A DNA stretch of 64,000 bases, from assembly GCF_000759025.1 (NCBI RefSeq), contig NZ_JPOS01000079.1, forward strand, positions 1 to 64,000, in the 5' to 3' direction. Shown one piece after another: positions 8,385-18,180 of this stretch. Source of the stretch: Phaeodactylibacter xiamenensis. Lineage in GTDB: Bacteria > Bacteroidota > Bacteroidia > Chitinophagales > Saprospiraceae. Both the position numbers and the translations under genes were made by a program. Under the pieces are notes generated by a model. The model did not search any database, had not been told where the DNA came from, and saw nothing but the letters and a program-made list of their open reading frames with translations. Position 1 is the stretch's first letter, and every line of letters begins with the position of its first letter.

Positions 8385-11300
8385 CTACGCGAATTTTCTG
8401 CACCGGATACGGACCACAAACCCCCGGTCCGACTCTGCCAGCCGTAAAGATGCGCCTATACGCTCAGCCCGCATTCGGATGTTAGACAACCCCTGGCCGG
8501 TTTTTGTGGAAGAGAGGCGCTCTTGTATCAGTGTATTTACCGCTTCCCGCCCGCTCATAGCAGCCTGTCTGGTATTTTCTGGAGCGGTGCGCTGCTTCCG
8601 GATTTCCTTTCCATTGTCTTCTATGTGCATCACAAACTCCTGTCCTTCGTTATGGAGATGAATTTGCACTTCTGTAGCCCAGGAATGCTTGCCAATATTA
8701 TTGATGGCTTCCTTGAAGATAAAGTAAAGGTTTTGCCTAAGGTCCACTTTGAGCCTGTTGTTGGTATCTAGATGATCAACTTTAAACCGGTAATCAATAT
8801 GTTGTGGCGCCAGGATCTCTGCGGCATGTTCCTTCATTCTGATCAAGAGGTCTTCAAATTTGTCTCTCCGGGAGTCAATAGACCAGATGACATCACTCAT
8901 TTTAGACATGGCGGTACGGCTGACTTCACCTATCCATTTAAGATCTTTTTGGTTTTCGGCGTCTTGGGTTTTGAATTGAAGAATGTCTGTCCGCATAGCG
9001 ATGCTGGCGAGCAGTCCGCTGACTTCATCGTGCAGATCGCTGGAGAGCTTAGTCCGCATGCGCTCCATCTCCAGGCGGCGGTTCAGCCGGTACTGAAACA
9101 AGGAATACAGAACAAGGAAGAACACCAGTGCCCCGGATAATATAAAAGCATAAGTCTTATACCAGGGCGGATTGACATGTATGGGGATTGTCAGTGCTTC
9201 ACTGCTCCAGTTACCGTTTGCATCAGCCCCTTTGATGTGCAACAGGTAATCACCAGCGGGCAAGTTGTAATAATTGCTGGTGTTGTCTCTGCCCTGGTAA
9301 ATATAGCCTTTGTCAATACCCTCCAGCCAGGTTTTAAACTGATTTCGGCGCGGAGTGGTATAATTGGGCAATGTGTACTGAAAGGTGAATTGGGTATCGT
9401 CGGGGCCAATAATAAACGTATGGTCCGTATTTAGGTTGCTGATCCTTCTGATCATACTGTCCTGATCGTTGCTGTAACGGGAGAAGAAAGTGAGGACAGG
9501 TGCCGGGGTCCTGACTTCCCTGACCAGGTCTTCTGTTCGGAAGATATTCATGCCATTGACGCCGCCCAGGTAAATGTTGCCGAGAAGATCCGTATAGAAA
9601 GAATGCCGGTTGAATTCGTCATGGCTCAATCCATCTTCCTTGTAGAAATTCCGGAAAGTCTGCTGGTCAGGGTCGAAGAAGGATAAGCCGTTGTAGGTGC
9701 TGATCCAGTATTTTCCCTCCGGAGTGGGTACGAAGCCACAGACGATATTGCTGGCCAGGGCATCCTGTTGGTTATAATGCTTCCAATTGTTGTTCTGGGG
9801 GTCAAAAATATTGAATCCATTGGTTGTTCCCAGCCACAACCGGTGCTGCTCATCTTCGTGTATGGCGTAGATGATATTGCTCCCTAGTTGGTTGTCATTG
9901 CCCTTGCCAACCTGATAGGACCGTGTTTGACGGGTATTCGGATTGATGGAGTAAAGCCCGTTTTCAGTACCGATCCAAAGGATGCTATCGTGGGCTTCCA
10001 GAATGTAGCGGGGGGTAGCTTCACTTAGTGGGTTGTTGCTTTCCCAGTCGTAGTATTCTTCGAACCGCTCGGCTATGGGGTCGAAAGACACGAGCAGCCC
10101 GCTGGGGGTGTCTGGTTCGGCGATCAGCCAGATGGTCCCGTTCCGGGCGATGGTAAAGGCGGTGAATTTATGGTCAAACAGGTAAGTACGTACCATACAG
10201 GTAGTACGATCATACCGCAGTAACCGCCCGTTACGCCCATTGATGCAGGAAAGCCCCCAAATGTAACCATCGGTGCCGATCTCGATGTTCCTGCCGCAAG
10301 ATAAGGTCACCTGTTCTCCGGTTTGCTCGTCAATCATTTGCAAGGTGTCAAGTTCGAACGTCTGGGGATTGAAACGGTACCAGGCATCCACTTCCCGGGC
10401 GAAGTATACCTCATCGGTCCCGTTGCCGGTAACCCCTCTCATGATAGCTCCTCTTTGGTCAGAACCCAGCTGGTCTGCCAGTAGCTTCCGGATTTTGAAC
10501 TGCTGGTTTTGAACGATCTTCAAGCCGGTGTCAATGCCCAGGATAAGGTTTTCGAAAAAGTCCTGGCTGGCAGCGCTGACAATATATTTACTCGTGCTCA
10601 GTAAATGGTCAAAATCAAACTGCTTACCATCAGGGCGGATGCAGGTGAGGTCTTCCAGCGGGAAACCACTACTGGTATTTGCGGAATTGGCCAGGAGTAA
10701 ATTTCCGGTTAAGTCTTCCCAAATCCGGGTGTAGCGCTTCCCGGTGGGGAGCTGTTCGGCATACTCCAGCCTTCGCTCACCGGGTAAATAATGATACATT
10801 CCACGTTGCCCCCTCAGCGAATACCAGACTTTACCGTTGATATCCTGATGAAAAACAGCAGTAAGACCAGGATAAGAGCCTCCTTTTCCCGGTGCTTCAG
10901 GACCTTCTTTTTGGATGTGCTTGAGCAACTGGCCGTTAGCATTGAAATGGCGTAGCCCGTTATGGCTGTCATTTAGCAAAAAACTGCCGTCCCGGAGGGG
11001 TAGCAGCGATAAGTGAGGGATATATTCTCCCTGCCTGATGGGAATTTGGAACAATTCGGTGAATTCCTGTACACCCTTGTAGGCATAAACGCTGAAGTGG
11101 GTATTGCTTAGTGAGATCGCGTAGATATTTCCGGAGGGGTCAACCGCGATATCCCGCGGCGTTCCCTGAATACCATTGTCCGGCAGCAAACGAACCGTGG
11201 TCCGTTCGTGTGTAGCGGGATGAAGAAGGTCAAAAAGTGCATAGCTGCTGTAGAAAGTGATCACAAGCCGCCCTTCCCGGTCCATAGACAGCCCTCGTAT

Positions 11301-11579
11301 GTTGGCGTCTGATATTTTGTAAGGGCTGGAGGGTGTATTGCTAAAGGTGACAAAGTCGTAGCCATCAAATCGGTTCAGTCCGTTACTGGTGCCAATCCAT
11401 ATCAGGCCATTAGGTGACTTAACGATATCAGAGATCATTCGGTCCGAAAGCCCGTCATTCAGGGAGTAATGCTCCTCAGGCAAGGTAGGCTGCGCATAGG
11501 AACGGCTACCTTGCCTGAAGAGCAAAAAGCCCAACAATAAGATCGTGCATAAAGGTTTAAACCTGATTACAAGAAGCAT
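8385..11579 (-). CDS. Sensor histidine kinase with periplasmic two-component propeller
   Basis: The 1064-residue protein starts with a signal peptide ending near YAQ29. It continues with many Reg_prop propeller blades (for example GLIWIGTSNGLNRFDGYDF and RLWLGTTNGFNIFDP), a Y_Y_Y-type domain near residues 740-810 and one membrane helix near 815-835. The cytoplasmic part has a HisKA_3-like helix with phosphoacceptor H850 in SDLHDEVSG, then a GHKL ATPase domain with EAINNIGKHS, EDNG and GQGLSNIRMRAERIG. There is a long insert between the last two motifs. The propeller should sense a ligand in the periplasm. It is not a hybrid kinase: the receiver is encoded by the gene 98 bp upstream. Confidence 0.92.
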   Translation of the reverse strand: MLLVIRFKPLCTILLLGFLLFRQGSRSYAQPTLPEEHYSLNDGLSDRMISDIVKSPNGLIWIGTSNGLNRFDGYDFVTFSNTPSSPYKISDANIRGLSMDREGRLVITFYSSYALFDLLHPATHERTTVRLLPDNGIQGTPRDIAVDPSGNIYAISLSNTHFSVYAYKGVQEFTELFQIPIRQGEYIPHLSLLPLRDGSFLLNDSHNGLRHFNANGQLLKHIQKEGPEAPGKGGSYPGLTAVFHQDINGKVWYSLRGQRGMYHYLPGERRLEYAEQLPTGKRYTRIWEDLTGNLLLANSANTSSGFPLEDLTCIRPDGKQFDFDHLLSTSKYIVSAASQDFFENLILGIDTGLKIVQNQQFKIRKLLADQLGSDQRGAIMRGVTGNGTDEVYFAREVDAWYRFNPQTFELDTLQMIDEQTGEQVTLSCGRNIEIGTDGYIWGLSCINGRNGRLLRYDRTTCMVRTYLFDHKFTAFTIARNGTIWLIAEPDTPSGLLVSFDPIAERFEEYYDWESNNPLSEATPRYILEAHDSILWIGTENGLYSINPNTRQTRSYQVGKGNDNQLGSNIIYAIHEDEQHRLWLGTTNGFNIFDPQNNNWKHYNQQDALASNIVCGFVPTPEGKYWISTYNGLSFFDPDQQTFRNFYKEDGLSHDEFNRHSFYTDLLGNIYLGGVNGMNIFRTEDLVREVRTPAPVLTFFSRYSNDQDSMIRRISNLNTDHTFIIGPDDTQFTFQYTLPNYTTPRRNQFKTWLEGIDKGYIYQGRDNTSNYYNLPAGDYLLHIKGADANGNWSSEALTIPIHVNPPWYKTYAFILSGALVFFLVLYSLFQYRLNRRLEMERMRTKLSSDLHDEVSGLLASIAMRTDILQFKTQDAENQKDLKWIGEVSRTAMSKMSDVIWSIDSRRDKFEDLLIRMKEHAAEILAPQHIDYRFKVDHLDTNNRLKVDLRQNLYFIFKEAINNIGKHSWATEVQIHLHNEGQEFVMHIEDNGKEIRKQRTAPENTRQAAMSGREAVNTLIQERLSSTKTGQGLSNIRMRAERIGASLRLAESDRGFVVRIRCRKFA

Positions 11580-11677
11580 TAAGCAAGACGTAGTTTATAA
11601 TGTACTACACAATTCGTTAAATATAGTCAATAATATTGAATCGGAAGGCCTGCCTGTTGCAGGTTATCCTGAAGGCC

Positions 11678-12322
11678 TTAAATTTCACCATTCATGCGCT
11701 TCCTGATGACCTCCGCTTTACTGTTTACATGTAGGCGTTTGTAAATCTTTTTGATGTGGTCTCTTACGGTTTCAACCGAAATGCCAAGCTCCGCCCCGAC
11801 CATTTTATAGCTCAGGCCACTTACCAGCCCATCTACGATTTGTAGCTGCCGGCCGGTAAGTACCGGGGTTGTATTACTGTTGGTACGGCTTTGTGCAGCG
11901 AAATGGTCGATCACTTTACGGGCAATTGACGGAGACATAAAAGCCCCGCCATTGGCAACAGTTTGTATGGCATCCCGGATCGTAGTTAGAGACTCCCGCT
12001 TGATCAGGTAGGAATCTGCACCGGACTGCAGGGCCCGGAAAATTTTATCAGGATCTTCGAAAGAAGACCACATGATAATATCTACTGAAGTGTAACGCTC
12101 CTTGAGCAGGGTGATGCCTTCCAGTCCTGACATTCCACCAGGGAGGCTGATATCCAGCAGAAGAATATCGAGGGGCGTTGCGGCTGCTACGGCTTCTACA
12201 AAAGATTCAACAGAACTGGCACTGCCCTGAAGCTTAAATCCGGGAAGGTTGGAAAAAAACTGGTCAATATTTTTTCTAAGGACTGGCTCGTCCTCAATAA
12301 TCCCCAGGTTGATGTTTTTCAT
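11678..12322 (-). CDS. NarL/LuxR-family response regulator
   Basis: This 214-residue regulator has a receiver domain (1-120) with acidic pocket E10-D11 and phosphoacceptor D57 in LLLDISLPG, and K109 in the YLIKRE segment. The C-terminal LuxR-type helix-turn-helix (about 150-212) reads LTGRQLQIVDGLVSGLSYKM followed by ISVETVRDHIKKIYKRL. It lies 98 bp upstream of the propeller kinase on the same strand, so the two very likely form a cognate pair in one operon. Targets are unknown. The divergent outer-membrane gene DUF2490 is the nearest candidate. Confidence 0.93.
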   Translation of the reverse strand: MKNINLGIIEDEPVLRKNIDQFFSNLPGFKLQGSASSVESFVEAVAAATPLDILLLDISLPGGMSGLEGITLLKERYTSVDIIMWSSFEDPDKIFRALQSGADSYLIKRESLTTIRDAIQTVANGGAFMSPSIARKVIDHFAAQSRTNSNTTPVLTGRQLQIVDGLVSGLSYKMVGAELGISVETVRDHIKKIYKRLHVNSKAEVIRKRMNGEI

Positions 12323-12368
12323 ACCATTTGCTTTAATTGGGTTTTGGCTCCCGGGACTGCAGGCTTGC

Positions 12369-12392
12369 CAAAGATAAGTATTATCTACTTAT
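12369..12392 (-). promoter_or_regulatory. Candidate promoter and dyad upstream of the response regulator
   Basis: On the minus strand TATCTTTG (12376 to 12369) matches the TAnnTTTG -7 consensus, 47 bp before the regulator start. It partly overlaps the dyad ATAAGTA-N5-TACTTAT (12374-12392). No clear -33 TTG is seen. The dyad could be a binding site for autoregulation, but this is unproven. Confidence 0.4.
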
Positions 12393-12591
12393 AACCTTAT
12401 GAAATCTGAACATACACAAAGCGAAAAACAGATACAGCCTCCCGCTCTGGCAAGGCTCCGAAGTGGAAACCTGGTATTAACTTTCACTCATGTGAAGCAG
12501 TGCACAGAATTATTCAGCCGTTACCCCCAACTTGCATGGAAAACGCCTGAACCTCATCGGACTAACACTTTTTTACTCAAAACTTAACAGA

Positions 12592-13320
12592 ATGGACTTA
12601 CGGCGTACAATTTTCCTATTTGCTTTTTTTATGGCTGCACTGGGCGTGAATGCACAAAAAGATATCGCGGTGCAGTACAACACCTGGTACATGTATTTTG
12701 GGAACCACCGCCTCTCGGATCAGTTCGGGCTGCACACGGAATATCAATGGCGGCGACACGAATGGGTGGACACCTGGCAGCAGTCTCTGATGCGGGTAGG
12801 GCTTGATTATTACGTGACGGAAAACAGCATGCTTACCGCGGGTTATGGCTGGATAGAGAGCTTCCCTTATGGGGAGCAGCCTATCGCTGCTACTTTTACG
12901 GAGCACCGCATCTGGCAACAGTGGGTGATCAACCAAAGGGTAGGGCGGTTCTATGTAAATCACCGCTATCGCCTGGAGCAGCGTTTTCTGGAGCAGCCTG
13001 GAACGGATGATTACGTGTTCCGGCAGAGGGCCCGGTACCGGCTGATGGCCATATTGCCACTTGGGCAGCGGGAATTGAAAGACCACTCCTTTTTTCTATC
13101 TGCCTATGCAGAGCCATTTATCAGTTTTGGCAAAGGCGTAGATGCCAATATTCTTGGTCAAAACCGGCTGTATCTCGCTTTGGGCTACCGGATTAGCCCC
13201 CAGGTCAATTTTCAGTTGGGTTATCTAAACCAGTATATTGTGAAAGCCGATGGGCAACGTCATGAACGAAACCATGACTTGCAGGTGGGGCTGACTTACA
13301 ATCTTGACCTGCGCAGATAA
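12592..13320 (+). CDS. DUF2490 outer-membrane beta-barrel protein
   Basis: The 242-residue protein begins with a signal peptide (MDLRRTIFLFAFF onward, ending near NAQ). The rest is alternating aromatic and polar strands typical of a small outer-membrane barrel, with WYMYFGNHRLSDQFGLHTE, YRLEQRFL and a terminal strand DLQVGLTYNLDL. This agrees with DUF2490 proteins of Bacteroidota, whose function is unknown. The start at 12592 is chosen because an upstream in-frame ATG at 12532 would put 20 non-signal residues before the signal peptide. It converges with the next gene, with 6 bp between the stops. Confidence 0.8.
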   Translation: MDLRRTIFLFAFFMAALGVNAQKDIAVQYNTWYMYFGNHRLSDQFGLHTEYQWRRHEWVDTWQQSLMRVGLDYYVTENSMLTAGYGWIESFPYGEQPIAATFTEHRIWQQWVINQRVGRFYVNHRYRLEQRFLEQPGTDDYVFRQRARYRLMAILPLGQRELKDHSFFLSAYAEPFISFGKGVDANILGQNRLYLALGYRISPQVNFQLGYLNQYIVKADGQRHERNHDLQVGLTYNLDLRR

Positions 13321-13326
13321 GTGGTG

Positions 13327-15420
13327 CTAAAATTTATATTTAATCTGAGCGCCTACAGACGTCCGGGTCTGTCCGTCAATCTGCTCATTGCCTGAACCAA
13401 AGGTATCCTGGTTTTTCCAGAAGGTCTGTGCAATCCGCCCCTCAATGGTCAGATTGCGAATGCCCCGGTACCTTAGGTTGAAGTAAAAACGGCTGCCCCG
13501 GTTGTAATAAGCCGGGATGGAAAAAGTATAGAGAAGATTATTCTCAAAAGAGTAAAAGCGGGACTGAAATCCATCTGTGTCAAAAAGTGCATAGCGGGTG
13601 GTGAAGGAAAAGGGGAACGCTGTGGGGCGGTAGAGTACATCCTGGTAAATCGCGAAGCCGCTTTGCCGGTTGTTGATTTCATTATCAGTGTAGCCGACAT
13701 CAATACGGCTGCGGAGTTCCAGCTCCTTCGTTACTTTTTTAGCTACATGTAAGCGCGCCTGGAAGATATGGCGGTCAAGGGTGAAGTCGTTTTTGCCTTC
13801 GATTTTGCTGATGTTCTGCGCTTTATGTTCTTCCCGGATTTCGACATAGACCTCCAGGTCTCGTTTTAGATAATAGGTGAGCCTGCCGCGGTACTCGTAT
13901 CCGGTAGAAGGCGCATCTACGGTAAACCGGAGCCAGGGATGGCGCCAGGTATCGAAGTAGGCGCTCAGCCGCCAGTTTTTGTGGGGGCGGACCTCCATGC
14001 CTAAATACACACCGGTTTCGTTTTGGGCGCCGAAGGTTTCGCCGAAGGCGTTAGCGTTGAGCGCTTGATAATGGCGAGGGTAATGCCGGACCAGCAGGGC
14101 GAGGTCGACATTCCGGTCAAGCCCCATGAGTAGGCCATTTACTGTGGCTATGGCACCGTTGGCTGAGCGGGCGGTTTCTCCAAAAAAGTTGAAATTCTGA
14201 ACAATAAAGCTGTAGTCAAGGCTGATGTTGTAAAGGTTGTTCCCGGTGAAGTCGAACTGATTATTTGGAGTTGGGCGAAATTGGGTCAGATCAGCATCCA
14301 GCTCTTCGTAAAGGGCATTTGCTGCAATATGCCCGTAGCGGTTGTTCCATTTCACCTGCCCGCCAATAGTGGTTTGGGCAATAGCGCCTTCGTCTGCGAT
14401 TTCATTGGGGGTCCGGTGCAGCCCATCGAGGTCCAGAGAGCTGGCTTGCCGGACCTGATCCTCGAGGTCGGTGGTATCTGATTCCAGGAGGTTGGCGCTC
14501 CGGCGGCGGTGGGAGCCCAGGGCGGTAACCTCAATGTGATCGCCGAAAGCCAGCGTGACTGCTGCACCCCGCTGGAAGTTGGACTCGTTTACGGAAGTGT
14601 ATGGCCGAAGGGTTCGTGATGTCCGCTTGATATTCATCACCAGGGAGCTCTTGCCATAGCCGAAACCGCTGTACAGGACCAGCCCCTGCCCAAAGCTGAC
14701 GGCATAGTCTCCCAGGGCGATAGCCTTGATACGTTTGCTGTAATCTCGGAGAAAAACATGGGCCGAGTAGAAGTCAAAACCATAGGGGTTACTGCCCTTG
14801 AAAAATTCTTCGCCCCGGTCTTTTTCTGCCGTAAAACCATAGCTCAGCCGATTGCTGTAGGCATGCTTGTAGCGCATGTAGAACTGATTGGGATCGCCCA
14901 GGTATCGCGAGCCGGTCTCGTCTTGTCCAAGTGGCGTATATCCACGCTGATCTTCAAGGATGCGGAACCAGCGCAGGTAGAGTTCATTGCGCCCCTCGCG
15001 CATCATTTGCCCTATTGGTGTCTGGTAGTCATCAAGGTCACCACTAACCCGCACAAAGGGTAACAGGCGGCGTACGGTCTGCAGGTCGAGGCTGGGCACA
15101 GCCTGCAATTCATAAATAGAGATAAAATCTCCGGCGGTTTGACGGTATTTGAGGATTTCGAGGATCTGGATATCCGACAGCAAATTCAGATCCTGTAGTT
15201 GCCCTTCAGTAATGGTGTTCAGGTTGATGGGGTTCTCGCGGTAAAACTCAAGTTCTTCAAAAATGGTATTGAAGTCGAAAGTGCCTTCGCTTTCTGTATT
15301 CTGAAGGAAGTCCTCGATCACCTGCTGGTCGGGGTCAGTAGGTTGTACAAGGGAATCGACTTGCGCACCGGCAATAAAATAAAAGGCATTAAGCAGTAGT
15401 AGCAGTAGGGGTGAACGCAT
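13327..15420 (-). CDS. Helix-hairpin-helix (ComEA-like) outer-membrane barrel protein
   Basis: This 697-residue protein has a signal peptide ending near AGAQ20. An N-terminal helix-hairpin-helix region follows (about 60-125), with NPINLNTITEGQLQDLNLL and FISIYELQAVPSLDLQTVR. From about residue 150 to the end it is rich in amphipathic strands with many Tyr and Arg residues. It finishes in GAQIKYKF, an aromatic C terminus typical of outer-membrane barrels. Proteins of this layout are common in Bacteroidota but have no established role that I know. ComEA-like domains bind DNA in competence systems. Whether that holds here is unknown. Confidence 0.75.
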   Translation of the reverse strand: MRSPLLLLLLNAFYFIAGAQVDSLVQPTDPDQQVIEDFLQNTESEGTFDFNTIFEELEFYRENPINLNTITEGQLQDLNLLSDIQILEILKYRQTAGDFISIYELQAVPSLDLQTVRRLLPFVRVSGDLDDYQTPIGQMMREGRNELYLRWFRILEDQRGYTPLGQDETGSRYLGDPNQFYMRYKHAYSNRLSYGFTAEKDRGEEFFKGSNPYGFDFYSAHVFLRDYSKRIKAIALGDYAVSFGQGLVLYSGFGYGKSSLVMNIKRTSRTLRPYTSVNESNFQRGAAVTLAFGDHIEVTALGSHRRRSANLLESDTTDLEDQVRQASSLDLDGLHRTPNEIADEGAIAQTTIGGQVKWNNRYGHIAANALYEELDADLTQFRPTPNNQFDFTGNNLYNISLDYSFIVQNFNFFGETARSANGAIATVNGLLMGLDRNVDLALLVRHYPRHYQALNANAFGETFGAQNETGVYLGMEVRPHKNWRLSAYFDTWRHPWLRFTVDAPSTGYEYRGRLTYYLKRDLEVYVEIREEHKAQNISKIEGKNDFTLDRHIFQARLHVAKKVTKELELRSRIDVGYTDNEINNRQSGFAIYQDVLYRPTAFPFSFTTRYALFDTDGFQSRFYSFENNLLYTFSIPAYYNRGSRFYFNLRYRGIRNLTIEGRIAQTFWKNQDTFGSGNEQIDGQTRTSVGAQIKYKF

Positions 15421-15641
15421 GTTGTGCTTGGTTGTGGCCTAAAGATATGGATTTCAGCTTGGTTACCAGGCGGGTCGGCCCCTTCAATTTAGAAAGTGGA
15501 GGCTACCGGACGTTTGTTTGCCTGGTATGCCGTCTGAAGGAGTTGAAAGGTGGAGCGTGGCAGCGCTTGCCTTCTGCTTAAAGCGTACAACTAAAAATCC
15601 TTAAAAAGCGTTAGGGAAAGAGCAAACCACCCGGAAACATA

Positions 15642-16898
15642 ATGATAAAAACAACGATGGAGCGCCTCACTTCCCGATGCCCGATCTACGATACCGTCCA
15701 ACAACTATTGCAGTCGGAGTGCGGTAGCCGTTTGGCTGAAGAATACACTGGTATAAGAGAACAAGCCGTGGTATTGGACATCGGTGCATATCAGGCCCGT
15801 CTCTATCGGTCTGCCCTTGATTTGCCTGCAGAATGGGATCAACTGGCAGGTGGAGGCCGGGTATTTCTGAGCCGGAATTATCTTCTTGCCTGGGAGGAGA
15901 CGCTTCCTGAGGGAATGGAAATAGCCTATGTCGTACTGGAGCGTATGGGAATAGCTGCAGGTATCATGTCGCTTCAGATCATTGATTTTCGGATTGGTGA
16001 TGCGCTGCCACGCTGGGCATGGATGAATATAGGCGTACGCGTGCTGGTTTGCGGAGCGGCACAGGTTTCAGGCCCCTTTGGATTTGCGTTTTCGCCGGAA
16101 GTTGAGGCAGGTGAACAGTCGCATTTGGTCCAGCTTTTGCTGGAGCGTTTGCGAAAGCGGTTAAATGCCCGGGCCATACTGGTCAAGGACCTGCCGGCAT
16201 CAGCCTGTCCGCTGGTGCAGGACGGGCTTCAAAATAAGGGCTACATACCTTTCAATTTTGAGCCTAATATGATCCTGGAAGTTGATCCGGGCTGGCATAC
16301 TCTTGAGGATTTCCTGGAAGCAATGACCAGCAAATACCGGGTGCGGGCGCGGCGGGCTTTCCGCAAGGGGGATAGCCTGGGCTGCCGTTCGCTGACTCTG
16401 GCAGACCTGGATCGTTATAAGGTGCGTATGCACGAGCTTTACAGCGCTGTTGCCGATCGGGCTGATTTCAGTCTGATACGTCTGCAGCCAGGTTATTTCT
16501 CAAGGCTCAAAAGAGCATTTGGAGCGTCCTTCAAAGTCATTGGCTATTTTGATGAGGAAGAACTGGTGGGGTTCTGTTCAGTGCTGCGCAGTGGGGTAGC
16601 TGCGGAGGTCCACTTTCTGGGCTTTGACGAAGCTTATAATGAATCTGCGCAGTTGTACCTCAATATGCTGTTGGCTTGTATTCGGACTGGTATTGAGGAT
16701 TTTGGCAGCCGGCAGATTATTCTCGGCCGTACCGCCACAGTAATCAAGAGTTCGGTAGGTGGTTACCCGCAGCCCCAACAGGTTTGGCTAAAGCACGGCA
16801 GCCCAATTGTGCAGGCATTACTACCGCGTATTGTAGGGTTTCTCCAACCACCAATGGAAAAAACAGAAGGGATCCGGCATCCCTTTGGAACAGAATAA
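15642..16898 (+). CDS. GNAT/BioF2-like acyltransferase family protein
   Basis: The 418-residue protein resembles the GNAT-like (Acetyltransf_6/FemAB-related) family. Its best matching part is residues 190-370, with FLEAMTSKYRVRARRAFRK (a FemAB/GNAT-like helix), FKVIGYFDEEELVGFCSVL and EVHFLGFDEAYNESAQLYL. This is the usual arrangement of an acetyl- or aminoacyl-transfer fold. No signal peptide or membrane segment is seen. The substrate is unknown. A second ATG five codons later (MERLTS) could be the real start. A short hairpin AGGGAT/ATCCCT lies at the very end of the coding region. Confidence 0.65.
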   Translation: MIKTTMERLTSRCPIYDTVQQLLQSECGSRLAEEYTGIREQAVVLDIGAYQARLYRSALDLPAEWDQLAGGGRVFLSRNYLLAWEETLPEGMEIAYVVLERMGIAAGIMSLQIIDFRIGDALPRWAWMNIGVRVLVCGAAQVSGPFGFAFSPEVEAGEQSHLVQLLLERLRKRLNARAILVKDLPASACPLVQDGLQNKGYIPFNFEPNMILEVDPGWHTLEDFLEAMTSKYRVRARRAFRKGDSLGCRSLTLADLDRYKVRMHELYSAVADRADFSLIRLQPGYFSRLKRAFGASFKVIGYFDEEELVGFCSVLRSGVAAEVHFLGFDEAYNESAQLYLNMLLACIRTGIEDFGSRQIILGRTATVIKSSVGGYPQPQQVWLKHGSPIVQALLPRIVGFLQPPMEKTEGIRHPFGTE

Positions 16899-16936
16899 TG
16901 GCTAAAGGATAAGATGTTTTAGGGCAGGCTGCCTTT

Positions 16937-18070
16937 TCAGTCCTGCTTTCCTTCCTGTTCTTCTTCAGGTCTTGCTTTGACAGTGTTTTCCTGCAGCTCT
17001 TCCAGTAAACCAAGGACTTTCGCGCGCTTTTCCCAGTTCTTCCGGGCCAGTAATTGCATATCCTCAATGTTGTCCTGTTCATCTACGATTTCTATGCCAA
17101 GCAGGGTTTCAATCACGTCCTCCATAGTAACGATACCTGCCATGCCGCCGAATTCATCCACAACTAGGGCAATGTGTTCGCGCTTTTCCATAAGCTGATT
17201 GAACAAATCGGGCAGGGGGATTTGCTCATTGATAATGAGAATCTCCCGCATAATATCCCGGAGCGGAGCTGATCCATTATTTTTAATGATGTTACTCAGG
17301 ATTTCATCTTTCAGTACAAAGCCATTAATATGGTCTTTAGACTCTGCAAAAACAGGAATCCGGGAAAACTGCAGCTTTTCGTTTTTGTCATAAAATTCCT
17401 GTATGGTGCGTTCCTGATTGGCCGCTTTGACAACGGTGCGCGGCGTCATCACATCCTTAGTGCGGATAGTGTTCAGGCGCAAAAGGTTGTGGATGATCCG
17501 GGATTCATTGCTCCGGAAAATACCCTCCTTTTCACCAATCTCCGCCATTGCAGAAAAGTCTGCCCGGCTAAGCACACTTTTGTTCTTATCTTTTTTCATC
17601 GACCTGGTGATCAGCTGGCTTAGCCAGACTAATGGGTAGAGCGCAAAAATCACTACATTAAGAGAGTTAACGGTGAAGCCGGAAAGCTGCTTCCAGTTGT
17701 TCGCTCCGAGGGTTTTAGGTATAATTTCTGAAAGAATCAGGATAGCCAGGGTCATGGCAGCTCCCACGAAAGCTTCCACTGAGAACGGCAGCTCAAAACT
17801 GCCAAGCACCATATTTTGGTCACCGTACATCTTACCTGCCTGTGAGCCTACGCCAATCGCACCAACGGTATGGGCAATGGTGTTAAGGGTAAGGATGGCA
17901 GACAAAGGCCGGTCAATGTCTTCCTTGAAGTTTTTCAGCAATTGCCCGGTTTTAGTACCTTGCTTGTAGGTCACCTCCACAAAGGAGGGGGTAATGCTCA
18001 GCAATACTGCTTCCCATATGGAACACAGGAAGGAGAAGAGGATAGACATTGAAAAGAATAGCAGCAGCAT
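16937..18070 (-). CDS. CNNM-type membrane protein with CBS pair (CorC/HlyC family)
   Basis: The N-terminal part (about 1-165) is a CNNM transmembrane domain with the segments SILFSFLCSIWEAVLLSITP and LAILILSEIIPKTLGANNW, the latter a family hallmark. Two CBS repeats follow at about 205-335 (VMTPRTVVKA, and VVDEFGGMAGIVTMEDVIE). The family is linked to magnesium or cobalt transport. The usual C-terminal CorC/HlyC transporter-associated domain is absent. The protein ends in a charged tail after the second CBS at 377 residues, which fits the short form. It converges with the acyltransferase gene. Confidence 0.9.
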   Translation of the reverse strand: MLLLFFSMSILFSFLCSIWEAVLLSITPSFVEVTYKQGTKTGQLLKNFKEDIDRPLSAILTLNTIAHTVGAIGVGSQAGKMYGDQNMVLGSFELPFSVEAFVGAAMTLAILILSEIIPKTLGANNWKQLSGFTVNSLNVVIFALYPLVWLSQLITRSMKKDKNKSVLSRADFSAMAEIGEKEGIFRSNESRIIHNLLRLNTIRTKDVMTPRTVVKAANQERTIQEFYDKNEKLQFSRIPVFAESKDHINGFVLKDEILSNIIKNNGSAPLRDIMREILIINEQIPLPDLFNQLMEKREHIALVVDEFGGMAGIVTMEDVIETLLGIEIVDEQDNIEDMQLLARKNWEKRAKVLGLLEELQENTVKARPEEEQEGKQD

Positions 18071-18180
18071 ATATAGGATTCAGATAATTTGGTCAAAAAT
18101 AAGTAAACATCCCTTCGATAAATAGAAATGGGCTATTCCTTTTCAGAAACAGCCCATTTTTCGACAGCCCATCACTTATT

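Noticed and set aside
8385-11579. Hybrid two-component sensor (receiver and AraC domain in one chain)
   Set aside because: The protein ends after the ATPase domain and the receiver is in a separate gene.
12399-12587. 62-codon frame upstream of the DUF2490 gene
   Set aside because: Short, no motif, overlaps the putative regulator leader.
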